The notes under the pieces are model-generated. The model worked only from the letters and a program-made list of their open reading frames with translations, was not told the DNA's origin and did no database searches. From the NCBI GenBank assembly GCA_033980235.1, contig CM067067.1, forward strand, positions 6,204,289 through 6,268,288: a stretch of DNA of 64,000 nucleotides, in the 5' to 3' direction. Source of the stretch: Diadema setosum. Lineage: Eukaryota; Echinodermata; Echinoidea; Diadematoida; Diadematidae. Below, one piece after another: positions 36,884 through 48,602 of this stretch (position 1 is its first letter; each line of letters starts with the position of its first letter). The position numbers were made by a program, and so were the translations under genes.

Positions 36884-37328
36884 GGAACTCGGAGAGTGCA
36901 GACCTCTGCCAAGTAGCTCATTTCCACCCAAACACGCATGATGAAAATCGCCCTTATATCCCAATGAAGAAACCTCTCTTTTGTATCTAAGAGTCTAACT
37001 CATTAGCAGGTATCTGCCTGCTGCACCTCGAGCACATATTCAGTGCACATAAGCACACCTCAAATATGTGTAGCTTGAACTCTCTCATTTGTTGGCCCTA
37101 TTTTCCAAGTGATAATCCTTTAAAAAAAAGTATCCTAGATCCAAACGGTTAAACAGATCACTACCAAAATTGATCAGCCATTCCTTTGTGTCATTATCAA
37201 CTTTTCTTATAAGTTTCATCCAAATCCATTTACAACTTTTTGAGTTATTTTGCCAACAGACAGAAAAACAAACAAACAAACAAACCAATCCTGACAAAAA
37301 CATAACCTCCTTAATCGGCAGAGGTAAA
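36884..37328. mobile_element. Dispersed retroposon-like repeat with GACCTCTGCC ends
   Basis: Starts with CTCGGAGAGTGCAGACC and ends with TAACCTCCTTAATCGGCAGAGG. The run AAGTTTCATCCAAATCC, then ACTTTTTGAGTTATTTTGC, then CAACAGACAGA with an AAAC tandem is, from memory, a widespread invertebrate repeat, thought to be the 3' region of RTE-like non-LTR elements. The CTCTGCC/GGCAGAG termini are inverted. Classification is uncertain; identity as a dispersed repeat is fairly sure. Confidence 0.65.
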
Positions 37329-37859
37329 TATATCAACATTTACTGACACACACATGTATCTACAAACATAGAGACAAACAGACAGACATAATGACAAGAG
37401 ACAGATATGGAAGAAATAAAGAGAAAGGATATCTCAGATAAGAAGTAACAGTAATGACATGAGAAGATATTCCATAAAATATGGAATTCATTCTGAGGAA
37501 TACAAAGTACTATCAACTGCAAGATCTCTAAGAAATTATACATTTCACATATGACTTGAGTGATCTCCAAGCACAAGTGATTGTCGCTACATTACCTCAT
37601 GCAGTAACTGTCAAAAAAGATTGAATTGAAATGAAAATGCAATGCTGAGTGATTACTTAGTCAACTGATAAAGTGTCATGCAACAGATCTTTGGTATTAC
37701 GTCAAAGGAAACTATGCATGGCAAACTGGTGATTGTTATGAAACCTTTCAAGCTACTTCTACCCCCATGGTGCATTACCTTCAAGATGCTGACGTAACCT
37801 ATAATACACACTGTTTTAATCCCACATCTAAGGGGGTAAAAATTGAGTGTTTATATTCA
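37329..37859. other. AT-rich non-coding DNA
   Basis: No gene or repeat boundary recognised. Confidence 0.5.
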
Positions 37860-38060
37860 GAGAAATATCACACGCACATATCTGGCGGAGGAAGTGAAAA
37901 TGGCAGGGAGTTCGACGTGTCTGATCGAAAGAGCACTGCTAGGGGAATTCAACAGACGCACAGTGCAGCGGAGATAGGGGACAGGGAGATCACGGACAGA
38001 TGAATGCTGGGATTGGTGATACAGGTTGAAGTTTTGTAGCCACCCCATCTCTTGTGACCT
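37860..38060. other. CpG-richer non-repetitive block
   Basis: GC content rises at 37875-38045 with several CpGs. No frame with recognisable protein. Possible regulatory DNA. Confidence 0.25.
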
Positions 38061-40629
38061 TTTCTTCGACCAATCTGACTCATTCTTATTCCTCGATAAT
38101 GGACTAAAATCTCTGAAGAGACCGCTATTTATGGCCTGCTTTCATTTAGCATTTCACAATCACCCCTTCCCCTGAAAAAAGGTCCACATAACTTCATAAC
38201 AGCAATCTCTAGTGCAAACAACATTTGATTAAAGAAAAAAAGAAAACTAGTTAAAAAAAACACTAACAAACGTAAAAATATTGCGTGCTACACCTTTGCA
38301 TGCTAAGGGATTACACATTTGGGTGCAGTCCCTGTTTATGAAATGCAGCTTGCTGATCAGGATTAAAACAGCTTAAATCTGAAACGTTCACCCCCTTTTG
38401 CCCGCTTCCACGAGAGAACTTTTAAAAATAGCTGTGGGCTTGCAAAGGTACCAATGAATCAGGCAAAAATAAGGAATGCATGACAGTGACCCAGAAAATT
38501 CAACAGGTGTGAATTAAACAAAGGAGAAAATGAAAAAATATGGATGGCATGAGTTTGTGCAGTGGCCAACATTCTCCACGGGCTAATGGGTGTAGCCACA
38601 GAGGGCAGTGGGCAGTAGTGCCTTGCAGGGGTTGGGTGTGGTGACTGGGACCAAAATAATGATGGGGAGGAGGGGATGGGAGGGGTACGATGGTCTTTCA
38701 GGGATGGGCAAGAGTATCAATCCTTCAGTCGTTCTTATGGATTTTGCTTACAGATATTCCGATCCCCATCATCTTCATATAATTTTTACAGGACAGTCTA
38801 AAATAGCTCTAAAAAACAGGTGGCCCTCTGTTATGCAGAAGCATGATTCATTTTCTCTGGACATATGGTTATATTAAAAAAAAAAAACTTACCTCTAGCT
38901 TGAATTGAGTTGTTTTTACACAGTTCCTTGTCTTTTCCTCTCTCCATCTTTCCTCTTCTTTTCCTATTTCTTCACTTCTGCTCCTGTCTGAAATGGATGG
39001 ACACAAAATTTCAATCATGTTAAAGTGAAAATCAAGGCCCCAAGTTCAAGAGGATATCAATAAGCATGGTCAAATAAAACAGACAAAATGGTGACAAAGC
39101 CATCAAAATTCGACCCAAAAACAAAAACGAATCATGTCATAATCAAATATCACACATCCTATCTGCTTGCACAAAAATCCTCCTAGATATGCCTTGTTTG
39201 ACATGAATTCAAGAAAAACATTGTTTCATCCCCAACATTGAAAAGTTTTGGCAATTACCATTTTGTAATGAGGAAAGTCACTTTAGCGGCTGAATTAATG
39301 ACAAAAAGAAAGAATGACTGTACAATTACAATTCCATGTACAAATCACAATACAGCTGTGAGGCAATGACATCCGTGCCTTGCCTGAGTTGCATAAGTGA
39401 TGTGATCACTATCACTGTTCTGCATGAAGATGTTATACCCGATATCTCATAACGCTCTCATTTTGGTCAAGGCTGACTGAACCTCTGTCTTTCCTCTTCC
39501 AGCAAAATCAACTTGGAAAGGAAGCAGTTTTCCTTTGGAGATTTCTTATGAAACCAAGAGGACACATTATCATGCATCTCCATGCCACATGATGGCTTCA
39601 ATAATGCAAGTAGGACTTGAGCAATGAATACTTTGCCACATCCCCCCCCCAAAAAAAAAAGGGAAAAAAAGTGATTGAACAGAGTCTAACAATGGTTACA
39701 AACAAAACAAAATGTAAAAATGTAAACTTCTTAGTTTGTTTTTCTTTTACATTTCTGATGATTGATAGATTGATGTCTTCTCCATCTAGAATGGAATTGA
39801 TACAACTCTAGAGTTTATTTTCTTTCTTTTAATGTTTGGTAGAAACTGCAGACAATGTTTTCAAGTCTTTGACGATAACTGCATTCTAAAGATCACATTT
39901 TTGTCATTATCAATTGGATGATGTATTATGTTCACCATTATTATCATTATCACATCATTTTATATCATTATCATTGTTGCTATCATTAATATCATCATCA
40001 TATCATTTTCATATCATTATCATTGTTGCTATCATTAATATCATCATATCATCACATTACTTCATGACCATCGCACCATTACTACTTGACATAGCCAAAA
40101 GAAATACATTGTCATAATTCAATTTTCATCACACATGCATTGTAGAGCATACAATGCAAAGACTTAAGAAATTTACATGTATAAGAAGTCATTAGAATTC
40201 TGAGAAAAAGTTGGTGCAGGACACAGAATTGGTGAAGGAAACATGCAACATACAAAATGATAACACTGATGGAATCATTACACACGGAGACTGAGAAGTT
40301 GAACAACATGATGAATGTTAAACAAGGCAGCACAAGTAAACATAGCACATACAGTCATCACAGAAACAACAAATACAAAAGGATTATGTGAGAAAAAGAC
40401 AAAAAAACAAAACAAAGTGAAAGTTTGATGTTCTTCACGCTAAAAAGTCTAACCAATGGGGAAAAGGTCACTCCTGATTAAAGGAATAAATGTAGCATGG
40501 AATAATGACATACGTCTTGCTTTGAGACACTCATTTTACCACTGTCTCCCCATAGTGTCTGCCAATATGATTATAGTATCAGTCGCCTTGGCCAGGACAT
40601 GACAAGAGAGGCAATTATTTAACACGGAG
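38061..40629. other. Non-coding DNA, no gene seen
   Basis: Random short frames, C/A run at 39643-39660, and a TATC-rich tandem repeat at 39962-40052. An acceptor-like TTTTGCTTACAG at 38741-38752 is not followed by a convincing exon. Confidence 0.5.
39962..40052. repeat. 49-bp tandem duplication in ATC/ATT-rich DNA
   Basis: ATATCATTATCATTGTTGCT followed by ATCATTAATATCATCAT occurs at 39962 and again, identically, at 40011. The surroundings (39930-40060) are low-complexity ATC/ATT. Confidence 0.9.
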
Positions 40630-41240
40630 ACACATGTCTGACTGCCTGATTCAAATCCTGTGGATTTCAGTTTTTCTCTTTCGCTCCCTCTGCTCTTTTT
40701 CCCTCGCTAGTTTGCTCGGGAGAGGAAAATACACCATTTCGCCAACCCTTTGGTGATTCTATCTCATTAATGCAGAAAGGAGGGGGGCAGTTTCAGAGTA
40801 ATCTTGACATGGCCAATTAAAGATGTTGCGAAACGGGTCGGAGTAAGAAAGATGATTGGTGAGGAAAGGTAAAGGGAAGAATGGAAGAATGCGATATTGA
40901 TCTGTAACAGTTAACTGGAGTTAATTTATGACCCAGCCGAAATTGCTTGCTAACGACATTGATGAGAAGCGACCAAATTGGTTCCGTCAGTCCCTGATAC
41001 ACCAGTTCCTCTGAAAGAAACATCCCAACCACCGAGTCCAAGGGAGAAATGCATTGCGAATTAGCGAGTACACATTGTTTGTATCATTAGCGAGAACAGG
41101 AGTCAGTTAGAATGGCCCCTCCGCCATGGATACGGCCACGACAGACGACGGCTTAGTGGGACTGGTTACGAAAACTACGAGGGCGACTTCTGCGAAATTG
41201 AGCTTAATGGAGACGCATAGACAACCCACTGTCACAACAT
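40630..41240. promoter_or_regulatory. Candidate cis-regulatory block, motif-dense
   Basis: The largest non-repetitive GC-richer block without long frames. It contains CCAATTAA (about 40813), an inverted CCAAT (ATTGG near 40856), AGTTAATTTATGACC (about 40919), AATTAGCGAG (41059-41068), an overlapping SOX/FOX-like ACATTGTTTGTATC (about 41071-41084) and CATTAGCGAG (41085-41094). Two ATTAGCGAG words 26 bp apart bracket the SOX/FOX-like word. Such clustering suggests an enhancer; this is inference from sequence only. Confidence 0.4.
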
Positions 41241-42289
41241 ATAACATGATGCTCCGTAATGCAATGTAAGAAGAAATATCATGATAGTTTCATCCATATA
41301 GCACCTCATCAACAATAGTTGTAGAGCACTTCAGTAGACATTGCCACCAAACCTGACTTTAAGGCCATTTCAAAAACTGCAGGAATGAATCTTACTCTGA
41401 TAGTATGAAACAATAGTTCCCTTCTTGAGACTGCTTGATGACTAAATAAGAATCTAAACTCAAACAGCAGGAGGTCCATAATATTTTTACTACTAAAACT
41501 GTACTTTTTAATATTCAGAAGGAAACATTACATTATTTGTTTTGCTCTGCCCCACTACCCCCCCCCAAAAAAAGGAGAAAAGTATGCCACATACATAATT
41601 CCTATGAAAGTAAAAACTAAATTCTATATAGAGATATGAAAAAATAAATGGAAGCACAACAATTTTGAATTTATACTACTCTTATTCTCATCTGGCTACA
41701 ACTGTGAAAAATAAACCTTTTTGCAGACTAAATAATAGAATAACATTATGATACAATACATGTCAAAAGACTACTATAGATGATGCGAAAATTGCAGCTT
41801 AGAGATGCAAAGTGTTAATGTGCATTGTCAGTAATACTTCGCATTGTATACTGGAGACGGCCATCACATACATTAGACCCATTTCTTAAGGGTATATGTC
41901 AACATTTCATTTGTTAGTTCTATAAATATTACAGTTCCTGTGAATATTTGTTCAGCAGTGCATTCGCAATTTCCTACCAGATGAAATGGTTGCTTGTAAA
42001 ACAACAACAAAGCTAGAGTTTGAAAATGGAAACATAAAAAAAAAATCAGGTAAGCCCAATGCATTCTTATTGAGGACCCACAATCGAATTTAAGTACGCC
42101 AAGATAAGAAAATGCCCATCCATGAAATCAAAAGATTTCCACATGATCAATATTGAAGCAGCCAGATTAAGTTGACCAAGGAGTTAATGCGTTGCAGATG
42201 ATGTCATTTCACTTTTGAAACTGATGAAACAAAGTTCTTTCTCAATCGAAAAATGGTTCCCAGAAAGTCAGGGATTATGCAAATTTTTG
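41241..42289. other. AT-rich non-coding DNA
   Basis: C/A run at 41560-41573. No gene seen. Confidence 0.5.
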
Positions 42290-42520
42290 CAGAAAATCTC
42301 ATTCCACGAGTCTGATTGGATGGGATATTCAGCCAACGGGAGGGCTCTGCATCATTTTGATCATTCATGTTGCTGAAGAGTCTGCCTCCACACATTTGTA
42401 AATCTCGCATTACAGCCCTTGCCTGCGCCTGCCAAATAGAATACACACTCCTGCTGTGGGGCACGCTTTGTACTGATACAAGATGGCATCCAAAGCCGGA
42501 GCTTAGATGCATGTTTATTA
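42290..42520. other. GC-richer non-repetitive block
   Basis: Includes an inverted CCAAT (CTGATTGGATGG near 42312) and GC-richer sequence to 42505. The open frames on both strands across it are unrecognised. Confidence 0.25.
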
Positions 42521-43078
42521 TTACTGTGACCACTTACTGTCTGATAGATATAATCCTGGAATATTGCCTAATGTATAATACATACAATGTATGTACTACT
42601 CTCTTCTCATAATATGAGGGAAGGCATGCGAAACACATGTCCAAGTCTGCTCAAATGGGAAATAGAAGTTTGATATTCAAAGTTTTCTTACCCGATATCA
42701 ATGATTAACAAACAAATTAGTCATATTAGTCCCACAAATCCACATCAGTGTAGATTTTCTTTATAGCAGGTTTCACTTCAGCAAGTTTTCACAATCCAAC
42801 CTATCGGTATAGTCCGCACAGTTAAGGAATTTTTCAATACACAAAAATTATAAGCCAGTTCCTATCAAAATAATTTTTTTTTTTAAGGGATGATTCACTT
42901 AATTATGTTGCCCTTTAAACTATCTATTGTAACACAATGAGCACAGACAAGTTTCTTAGAAATAGAAAACACTGTTCACAAAACAACTAAGGGACCATCA
43001 CAGACAAATTTCTAATCAAGACTAGTTCAAGTAACATATATTACCTAATCCATTTTGCACTGTGAACTGGGATAATAG
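42521..43078. other. AT-rich non-coding DNA
   Basis: Nothing recognised. Confidence 0.5.
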
Positions 43079-43329
43079 TTGAAGAGTTTGTTTGCAAAAA
43101 CCGATAAGTCCATATTTGCCAAATGGAGATATTTGCGATTAAAGGTCAAGAAAAATAAAGAGAATAATAAGAAAAATTTTGCTTCTTTTGACCATAAATT
43201 CAAAAATATACCTTTATATTTAGTGACCAATATATCATTTAAAAGGTATTATTTTGTTCTTTATGACAGAGATCGTACTTCAAAATCTTCAAAAATGGAC
43301 TTATCGGTTTTTGCGAACAAACTCTTCAA
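43079..43329. mobile_element. 251-bp MITE with TTGAAGAGTTTGTT ends
   Basis: The left end TTGAAGAGTTTGTTTGCAAA (then ACCGATAAGTCCAT) is repeated, inverted, at the right with two mismatches over about 36 bp. As a result both strands translate MDLSVFANKLFN, which proves the palindrome rather than a gene. AT-rich interior with no transposase. No clear target duplication; superfamily unknown. Confidence 0.85.
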
Positions 43330-43545
43330 TCGAAACCATGTTTTAAACCAAACCAAACAAACCCTTCAGTTCATCCATGTTGCTTTTGTCAACCTGTACT
43401 TTGCAGGAAGCCAACTTATTCAAGGAGTAGATATCAGGCTTATCTGTCAGTCACCCCAGGGTGAACTAGATGATCAGCTTGTTTAATCTGGAAGAAATAT
43501 GTTGCCTACATGAAATAATAAAAATGTAGCATATTTTTCATACAC

Positions 43546-43581
<36 letters not shown>

Positions 43582-43899
43582 CATCATCATTCATGAATGC
43601 TGATTTCTAGGGCACATAGAACAGGAAATGTAGGCAATGAACCAGTCCTGGCACCACCAGATTTCTTCCCCCTTCCTTGCCATATTTCTACCTCACCCCT
43701 TTCTACCACATTCCTACCCTACCCCTCCTTAGCCCATAAGTTTACCTTACATCCCTTCCCCCAACACATGACTACCCTCTACCCTCCCCTAATAGCCCTA
43801 CCCTACCTACTCCTACCATTTGTCTTTTCCTATTCTTCTACCATCCTTAATGCCCGTGCCATATGCTGAATCCAAGGATGGTATGATGGCATAGAAGGG
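43330..43899. other. Non-coding DNA with CA repeat and C/T-rich tract
   Basis: A CA microsatellite at 43548-43580 is followed by a pyrimidine-rich tract (43660-43850) whose proline-rich frame is compositional. Confidence 0.55.
43548..43580. repeat. CA dinucleotide microsatellite
   Basis: About 16 CA units followed by four ATC/TCA units. Confidence 0.96.
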
Positions 43900-44660
43900 G
43901 AGGGATGGGGGAGGGATCTCCACCCTCCCTGCCATCTTTACCCCTGCCTCTATTCACCTCTCCTTCTCCCTCACGATACATCCCCTCAGCGAACCCATCC
44001 CCATCCAAATGGGGGGGACGGACGGCGGGCGGGGCACATCATTGCGAGGCACATCGTCGCGCGGCTCGGCGCGCACGCTGGCAGGATGCGGCTCGTTTGG
44101 GGCCGAGACTGCAGCTGGGTGCCTCCTGATGGTCGGATAATTACCAGCCCTGGCACCTCTCTGTCCCACATCTTTCATCTTCCATCGGTCTGTCACCTAC
44201 AGGCATGTCTTTAGCGTCGAGATTTCTCGGCATATTTCTCATGTCTCCCTTCATCCTCCCTGTCTCTCCCACTCGCGCCGTCCTCCCATGCTTCATACGT
44301 TTTTTTAACGGGAGATTCCCGGTGATAGAAGAGACATTTACAAAAATCAGAGTCAGACGTAGGTGGCAACCGTGGATTTTGCGGGATTCACTTTCTTTCA
44401 ACTGTGGGAAGAAATGAAATCAAACGATAGTGCTCGGGGTTAAGGGAGATATTTATGTACAAATTGCCAGGAAAGTGAAGATGAAAATAGATGCAGACAG
44501 CGTGTCTTTGAGAGAAACAGAGAGAGAGGAAAACTGAGTTGTCATTTGATGAAATCTTCTTATCTGCGTTGTCGCAACTTTTCAAAGATCTCACTCCCTC
44601 GATGGCCACTGGTTCCAGGGGGAAACAGAGAACATATCTATTTAAGAACAATTCTGCACC
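43900..44660. other. CpG-dense block, candidate CpG-rich regulatory DNA
   Basis: 44010-44130 is the most CpG-dense stretch in the central window (repeated CGGC, GCGCG words). Several overlapping frames on both strands result from the absence of stop codons in GC-rich DNA. A 70-codon plus-strand frame at 44205-44417, preceded by an acceptor-like CACCTACAG, starts with a hydrophobic segment like a signal peptide; it is treated separately as a weak candidate. Confidence 0.35.
44205..44417 (+). CDS. Weak candidate small ORF with hydrophobic N-terminus
   Basis: ATG at 44205 opens 70 codons to TGA. Residues 1-30 include a hydrophobic run (FLGIFLMSPFILPV) resembling a signal peptide; the C-terminal half is basic (TKIRVRRRWQPW). 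The preceding string CTGTCACCTACAG is a possible splice acceptor two bases upstream of the ATG. I recognise no family, there is a single cysteine near each end and no paired cleavage-site pattern, and the ORF sits in GC-rich DNA where chance frames are longer. Most likely fortuitous. Confidence 0.15.
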   Translation: MSLASRFLGIFLMSPFILPVSPTRAVLPCFIRFFNGRFPVIEETFTKIRVRRRWQPWILRDSLSFNCGKK

Positions 44661-46515
44661 ATTAATCATACCTTAAAATGATAACCCATGGGGATATTGA
44701 TAGGAACACACAAATCTGCAGAAGACCTTACGGTGCCATTGCACTTACTAGCACAAAGTTATATTGAGTGTAGCCGTAGGTGTTTTTTATGGAGTCTCGG
44801 TAGAACATCAAGGATTTATGTGTCCTTGTGGAGGGCAAAACAAAGGAGCCGACTTAAGATTATAAAATGTAAAATGAAACAGAGAAATATGTTTTAAAAA
44901 TTCTCTAGTCGCAATAGAGTTGTCTTGCAGTTGGACTGTTAAGCTTTGAGATGCTTCATTTCTGTTCGTGAAACACATCCTGGCTAAATTTTGATCCGAG
45001 TAACTGACTGCACTAAGTCCCATCGCCTATCTAAGTATGGAGATGACAGAAAATCATAAAATCATGGCAATGTGACTGTGCCTATTAATTAAAAGTAACA
45101 TGTATCAGTTCCAGTATGGGTCAGTGGTACGGAAAATAATTTTTTGATAAAAGTTCTGTTAGTTAATATCATTATCAAATTTTGATCAGAATCATAATCC
45201 ATGTCTTCTCCTGAATAAAAATCCCTCCACCTGACAGTGAGAGAGAGAATGGACGTTTTGAAATGCATTCTGGTTTCTCGTTTCCCAAATTTACAAAAAA
45301 CTGAACAGAATAAAACAGACACACAAGGAAACTGAAGAAATAGACAAAACTGCATACCATTCGTCATTAATAACATTCTCTACTAACTTTGCTACACTGG
45401 TTGGTACTACAAACCCCCGAAAAAAAATACACCCTTTCTTGACACCAAGAGTGTTGTTAACTGATGAGGTGTGGCTGAAACAATACTTGTTCAAAAAGAC
45501 TACTGATGTCAAGTTAAGTTAGTATGCACTTAATACAGCTTAAATAATTTGGTAACGAAAGGCTTGATACATGCACTCATCAATTGTTGTTTTTTCAGCT
45601 TCACAAAATGTAAGAGCAGGGAGGTGGAAGAAAGTTTGATTTTACTTGAAGAACAGACAGCAGAGATTTTTAAACAAATGTGGCGTGTATGAAAATAGAA
45701 ACTGAATAGTAAAGCCCAAACACAGACCCTACAAAATTAAGAGAACAGAAAAAGATAAAAGGTATAAATTCAGCCAAGAGATCACATTCCTCTTAGATAA
45801 GATAATCCTTTCTGTTAAATATTCATAAATTGTCAGCCCATCATATAAGTTACTACTCCATACCATTCACCATAACTACATAAAGTGTGATAAACAGAAT
45901 GCAATTTTCTACTAAATTAGATAAGGCAAGACTATAAAGCAAATATCAGTCTGCCAAAGGGGAAAAGCCATGAACATATATCAATCTCATCCTCTCAAGT
46001 CAACAGATAGCCTTTATATTATCCCTTGGGTGACAAGACCTTGTATCTAAAAGAACATGAATTTTCAGAACGACAAACTTTTTTTCATTTTCAACATTTA
46101 CTCAAAATGACATCAATATTGATATCAAAATAATGCAGAAACATTAGTTTAGTTTACATTAATGATTGCAATGTTTTAAACTCAAAACAGTATTCTTGTT
46201 ATTCAAAATTGAGTAGGGATTTTTTTTCAATATATGCCAATGATATGAGGTTTTGTCACACCATAGACAAGATATAGAACAGAAATAGTAATTCATATAA
46301 AGCAACACATTATATTTAGACATAATATAGAGACAAGGTTGATGTTTTGTTTGTTTGTTTGTTTGTTTGTTTTTTGCTTGTATTGGTACATTTTGAAATT
46401 GAGCTCTAAAACAGATCTCAAGCATGAGGTTGTAATGATATGAAGTTGTATTAGTCATCCAACGTGCCATGTCTTTTACAAATCATGTCAGACAAGATGC
46501 GTTAATCTAGTTCCT
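44661..46515. other. AT-rich non-coding DNA
   Basis: Short unrecognised frames. A GTTT repeat lies at 46343-46376. Confidence 0.5.
46343..46376. repeat. GTTT tetranucleotide microsatellite
   Basis: About eight TTTG units. Confidence 0.93.
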
Positions 46516-46516
46516 G

Positions 46517-46682
46517 GGCCCTGTTACATAAAAACTTTGGTAACTTTACAATTATTGGTAACTCTGAAATCAATGGTTACTATGCCATAGCAACGCTAAT
46601 CCATGGCCGATCAGAGCCAAGATATCACTGGTGGTTACCATTAATTGTAAAGTTACCATGGTTTTACGCAACAGGACCTTGG
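46517..46682. mobile_element. 165-bp MITE with CCTGTT(A/G)C ends
   Basis: The left GGCCCTGTTACATAAA and, reversed, the right GGTCCTGTTGCGTAAA are inverted ends. Inside them GGTAACTTTACAATTA is repeated exactly in inverted orientation, followed by TGGTAAC. The GGNCCTGTT...TAAA terminus is, from memory, a common short MITE type in deuterostomes. No coding. Confidence 0.8.
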
Positions 46683-46859
46683 GCTGCATCTCTATACTTG
46701 TTAAGAACTCCCATCCTAAGCACTCCCTCCCTCCCCATTTCATACCTTGTGTTCTGAGGCAATTCAGCTCAGACCAAAGCTTATGGGGAGCCATCTCAAT
46801 TTGGCTTACCTAAGTGCAAGGTTTCATTGCTTGATTTTCCATCCCGTTCCCCCCTCCAC

Positions 46860-47380
46860 CTAATACCCCAAACACCGTTGATATTCCCTCCTCTTTTTTC
46901 CTCTTGATACTTGTGCCCCTCCCTCTTCTTTTCCTCCCCGTCTATCCTCCAAGCCCGTGCCAGTGACAGCACCACCTTGGAGAATTGTGAGAGATTTGTC
47001 GAGAAATCTTGGCTGGGTGTTAAGTGTTTCAATCCTCTGCGACTCTGCGCGGACCCCGAAAGGAAATACTAATGCCGTATGAGGGGCGGGCTGCATCCCG
47101 GGCTATTAGCGTGGCGTCGAGCTGACGCTGGCTAAGACAACCCCACGTTTTGTCACCTTCTGCAACCCCTTGGGATTTGCCGGCCGAGTTGATCTCAAAA
47201 CCAATACCGGATCAAGCAACGTGCGAGCAGGTATTCCTATCAAACAAGCAGGTCTCGAGGTCAGGCTGTGGGAGGGGCAGGAATCCTAGCTTTGTTTTGT
47301 TCTGTTTTCTACTCGTGAACCGATGCATTCTACACCTTCTTACCGACTTTGGAAGAGAGGAAAGGTCACAATTATGAATT
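46860..47380. other. CpG-richer non-repetitive block
   Basis: GC-rich at 46940-47290, containing ATTAGCGTGGCG (47105-47116), a variant of the ATTAGCGAG word. Frames are unrecognised. Candidate regulatory DNA. Confidence 0.3.
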
Positions 47381-47944
47381 CTTCAAGTTCTAGCGAGCAC
47401 AAGTTCAGGATGAAGGAGAAAAGGAAAAAGAGAAAAGTGGACTTCCTCCCTGTTTGCGCACTTTTGACTTAAACAATAAGTCTTTTAATAGTTTTAAGTG
47501 AGAACTCACATACTTATGTTATAAACATCTGATACAGCAGAGCAGAGAAAGAGAGAGAGATACAAGGATTAACTCTTTGCCCATTGGAATCTGATCGGTC
47601 TTGTGTAAAGTCGTATGGGAAAGATGTTAAGAGGAAAGCAGAAAGAAAGAAAGAAAGAGACAGACTGAAAGAAAAATAGACTAAAGTCTATTGAGCAATT
47701 AAAAGTCTTGTAGGGAACAGGTGAAGAAAAAAAAAAATATGGGAAAAAGAGAGACAAAAAAAAAAAAATGCTTCAAAACAGAGAGGGAGATGCCAGTTCC
47801 TCAAGCGACTTATACATACTTGTTCACTATTCACTGACTGACTTATAATGGTATCTACCCTTTAAGAGAAACGAAAATGAAATCAACAAATCATCAAAGC
47901 AACAGATACTGTATGTAATACTATTACTGAAGTTACTACAAAAG
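47381..47944. other. Purine-rich and AT-rich non-coding DNA
   Basis: A/G-rich between 47410 and 47775; no gene. Confidence 0.5.
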
Positions 47945-48602
47945 GGTGTATCTCACTGGAGGAGACTTTGCCACAACTGCAGCGGCTGATCAGTCGCCGC
48001 GACCTGTGCGACTTGAAAGACAAAAATATGGCTTGCGCTCTCACCAAGGAGGCAACTCCATGGTGACTTCAGAGATGTCTCACAAATAAGATGATCCTTT
48101 ATTTGTCCAGAAGTCATGGAGACATCTTCTGAGACATGGAGACATTTCCGCAATATCAGGTCACCAATGGGTCTCCACAAAGACACAGAAAAGTTTCAGA
48201 GACCTCATGAATAGAATAAGTCTCTGTGACTTGGGTGCGACTAGAAGAAGACGTCACAGAGTCACTGTGGAGATGTCTCTATGATCAGTTGGAATCTAAC
48301 TTGTTCAATTCTCTTGCGAATCTCCAGAGACTAGGCTATATTCCAGGAGATGATGCGAACACGTTGTGGAGATGTCTCCATGACCACTCGGTGACCAGGG
48401 AGGATGGAGTCGACACCAGATCACCAACTAGTCTCCAGCCCAATTGAACATACTTGGTTCTCTCGCGACTACCTAGTGACTCTGCTACATTCCAGGAGAC
48501 GTCACAGAGACGTTGCAGAGACTTCTCCATGACCACTCCGTGACTAGGGAGACTCGAGTCCCTACTAGGTCACCAACTAGTCTCCAGCCCAATGAGATAC
48601 CC
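47945..48602. mobile_element. MITE with GGGT(GT)ATCTCA(C/T)TGG ends and internal 149-bp tandem repeat
   Basis: The left end GGGTGTATCTCACTGG...GGAGACT pairs with the reversed right end GGGTATCTCATTGGGCTGGAGACT. The right half consists of two imperfect direct repeats of exactly 149 bp (48296-48444 and 48445-48593), each ending in CACCAACTAGTCTCCAGCCC; a truncated third copy lies further left. The interior is full of GGAGAC/GTCTCC words in both senses, so it can form many small hairpins. The frames at 47953-48536 are by-products. Superfamily unknown. Confidence 0.75.

Noticed and set aside
43660..43869. Proline-rich plus-strand frame
   Set aside because: Pyrimidine-rich low-complexity DNA; composition alone accounts for it.
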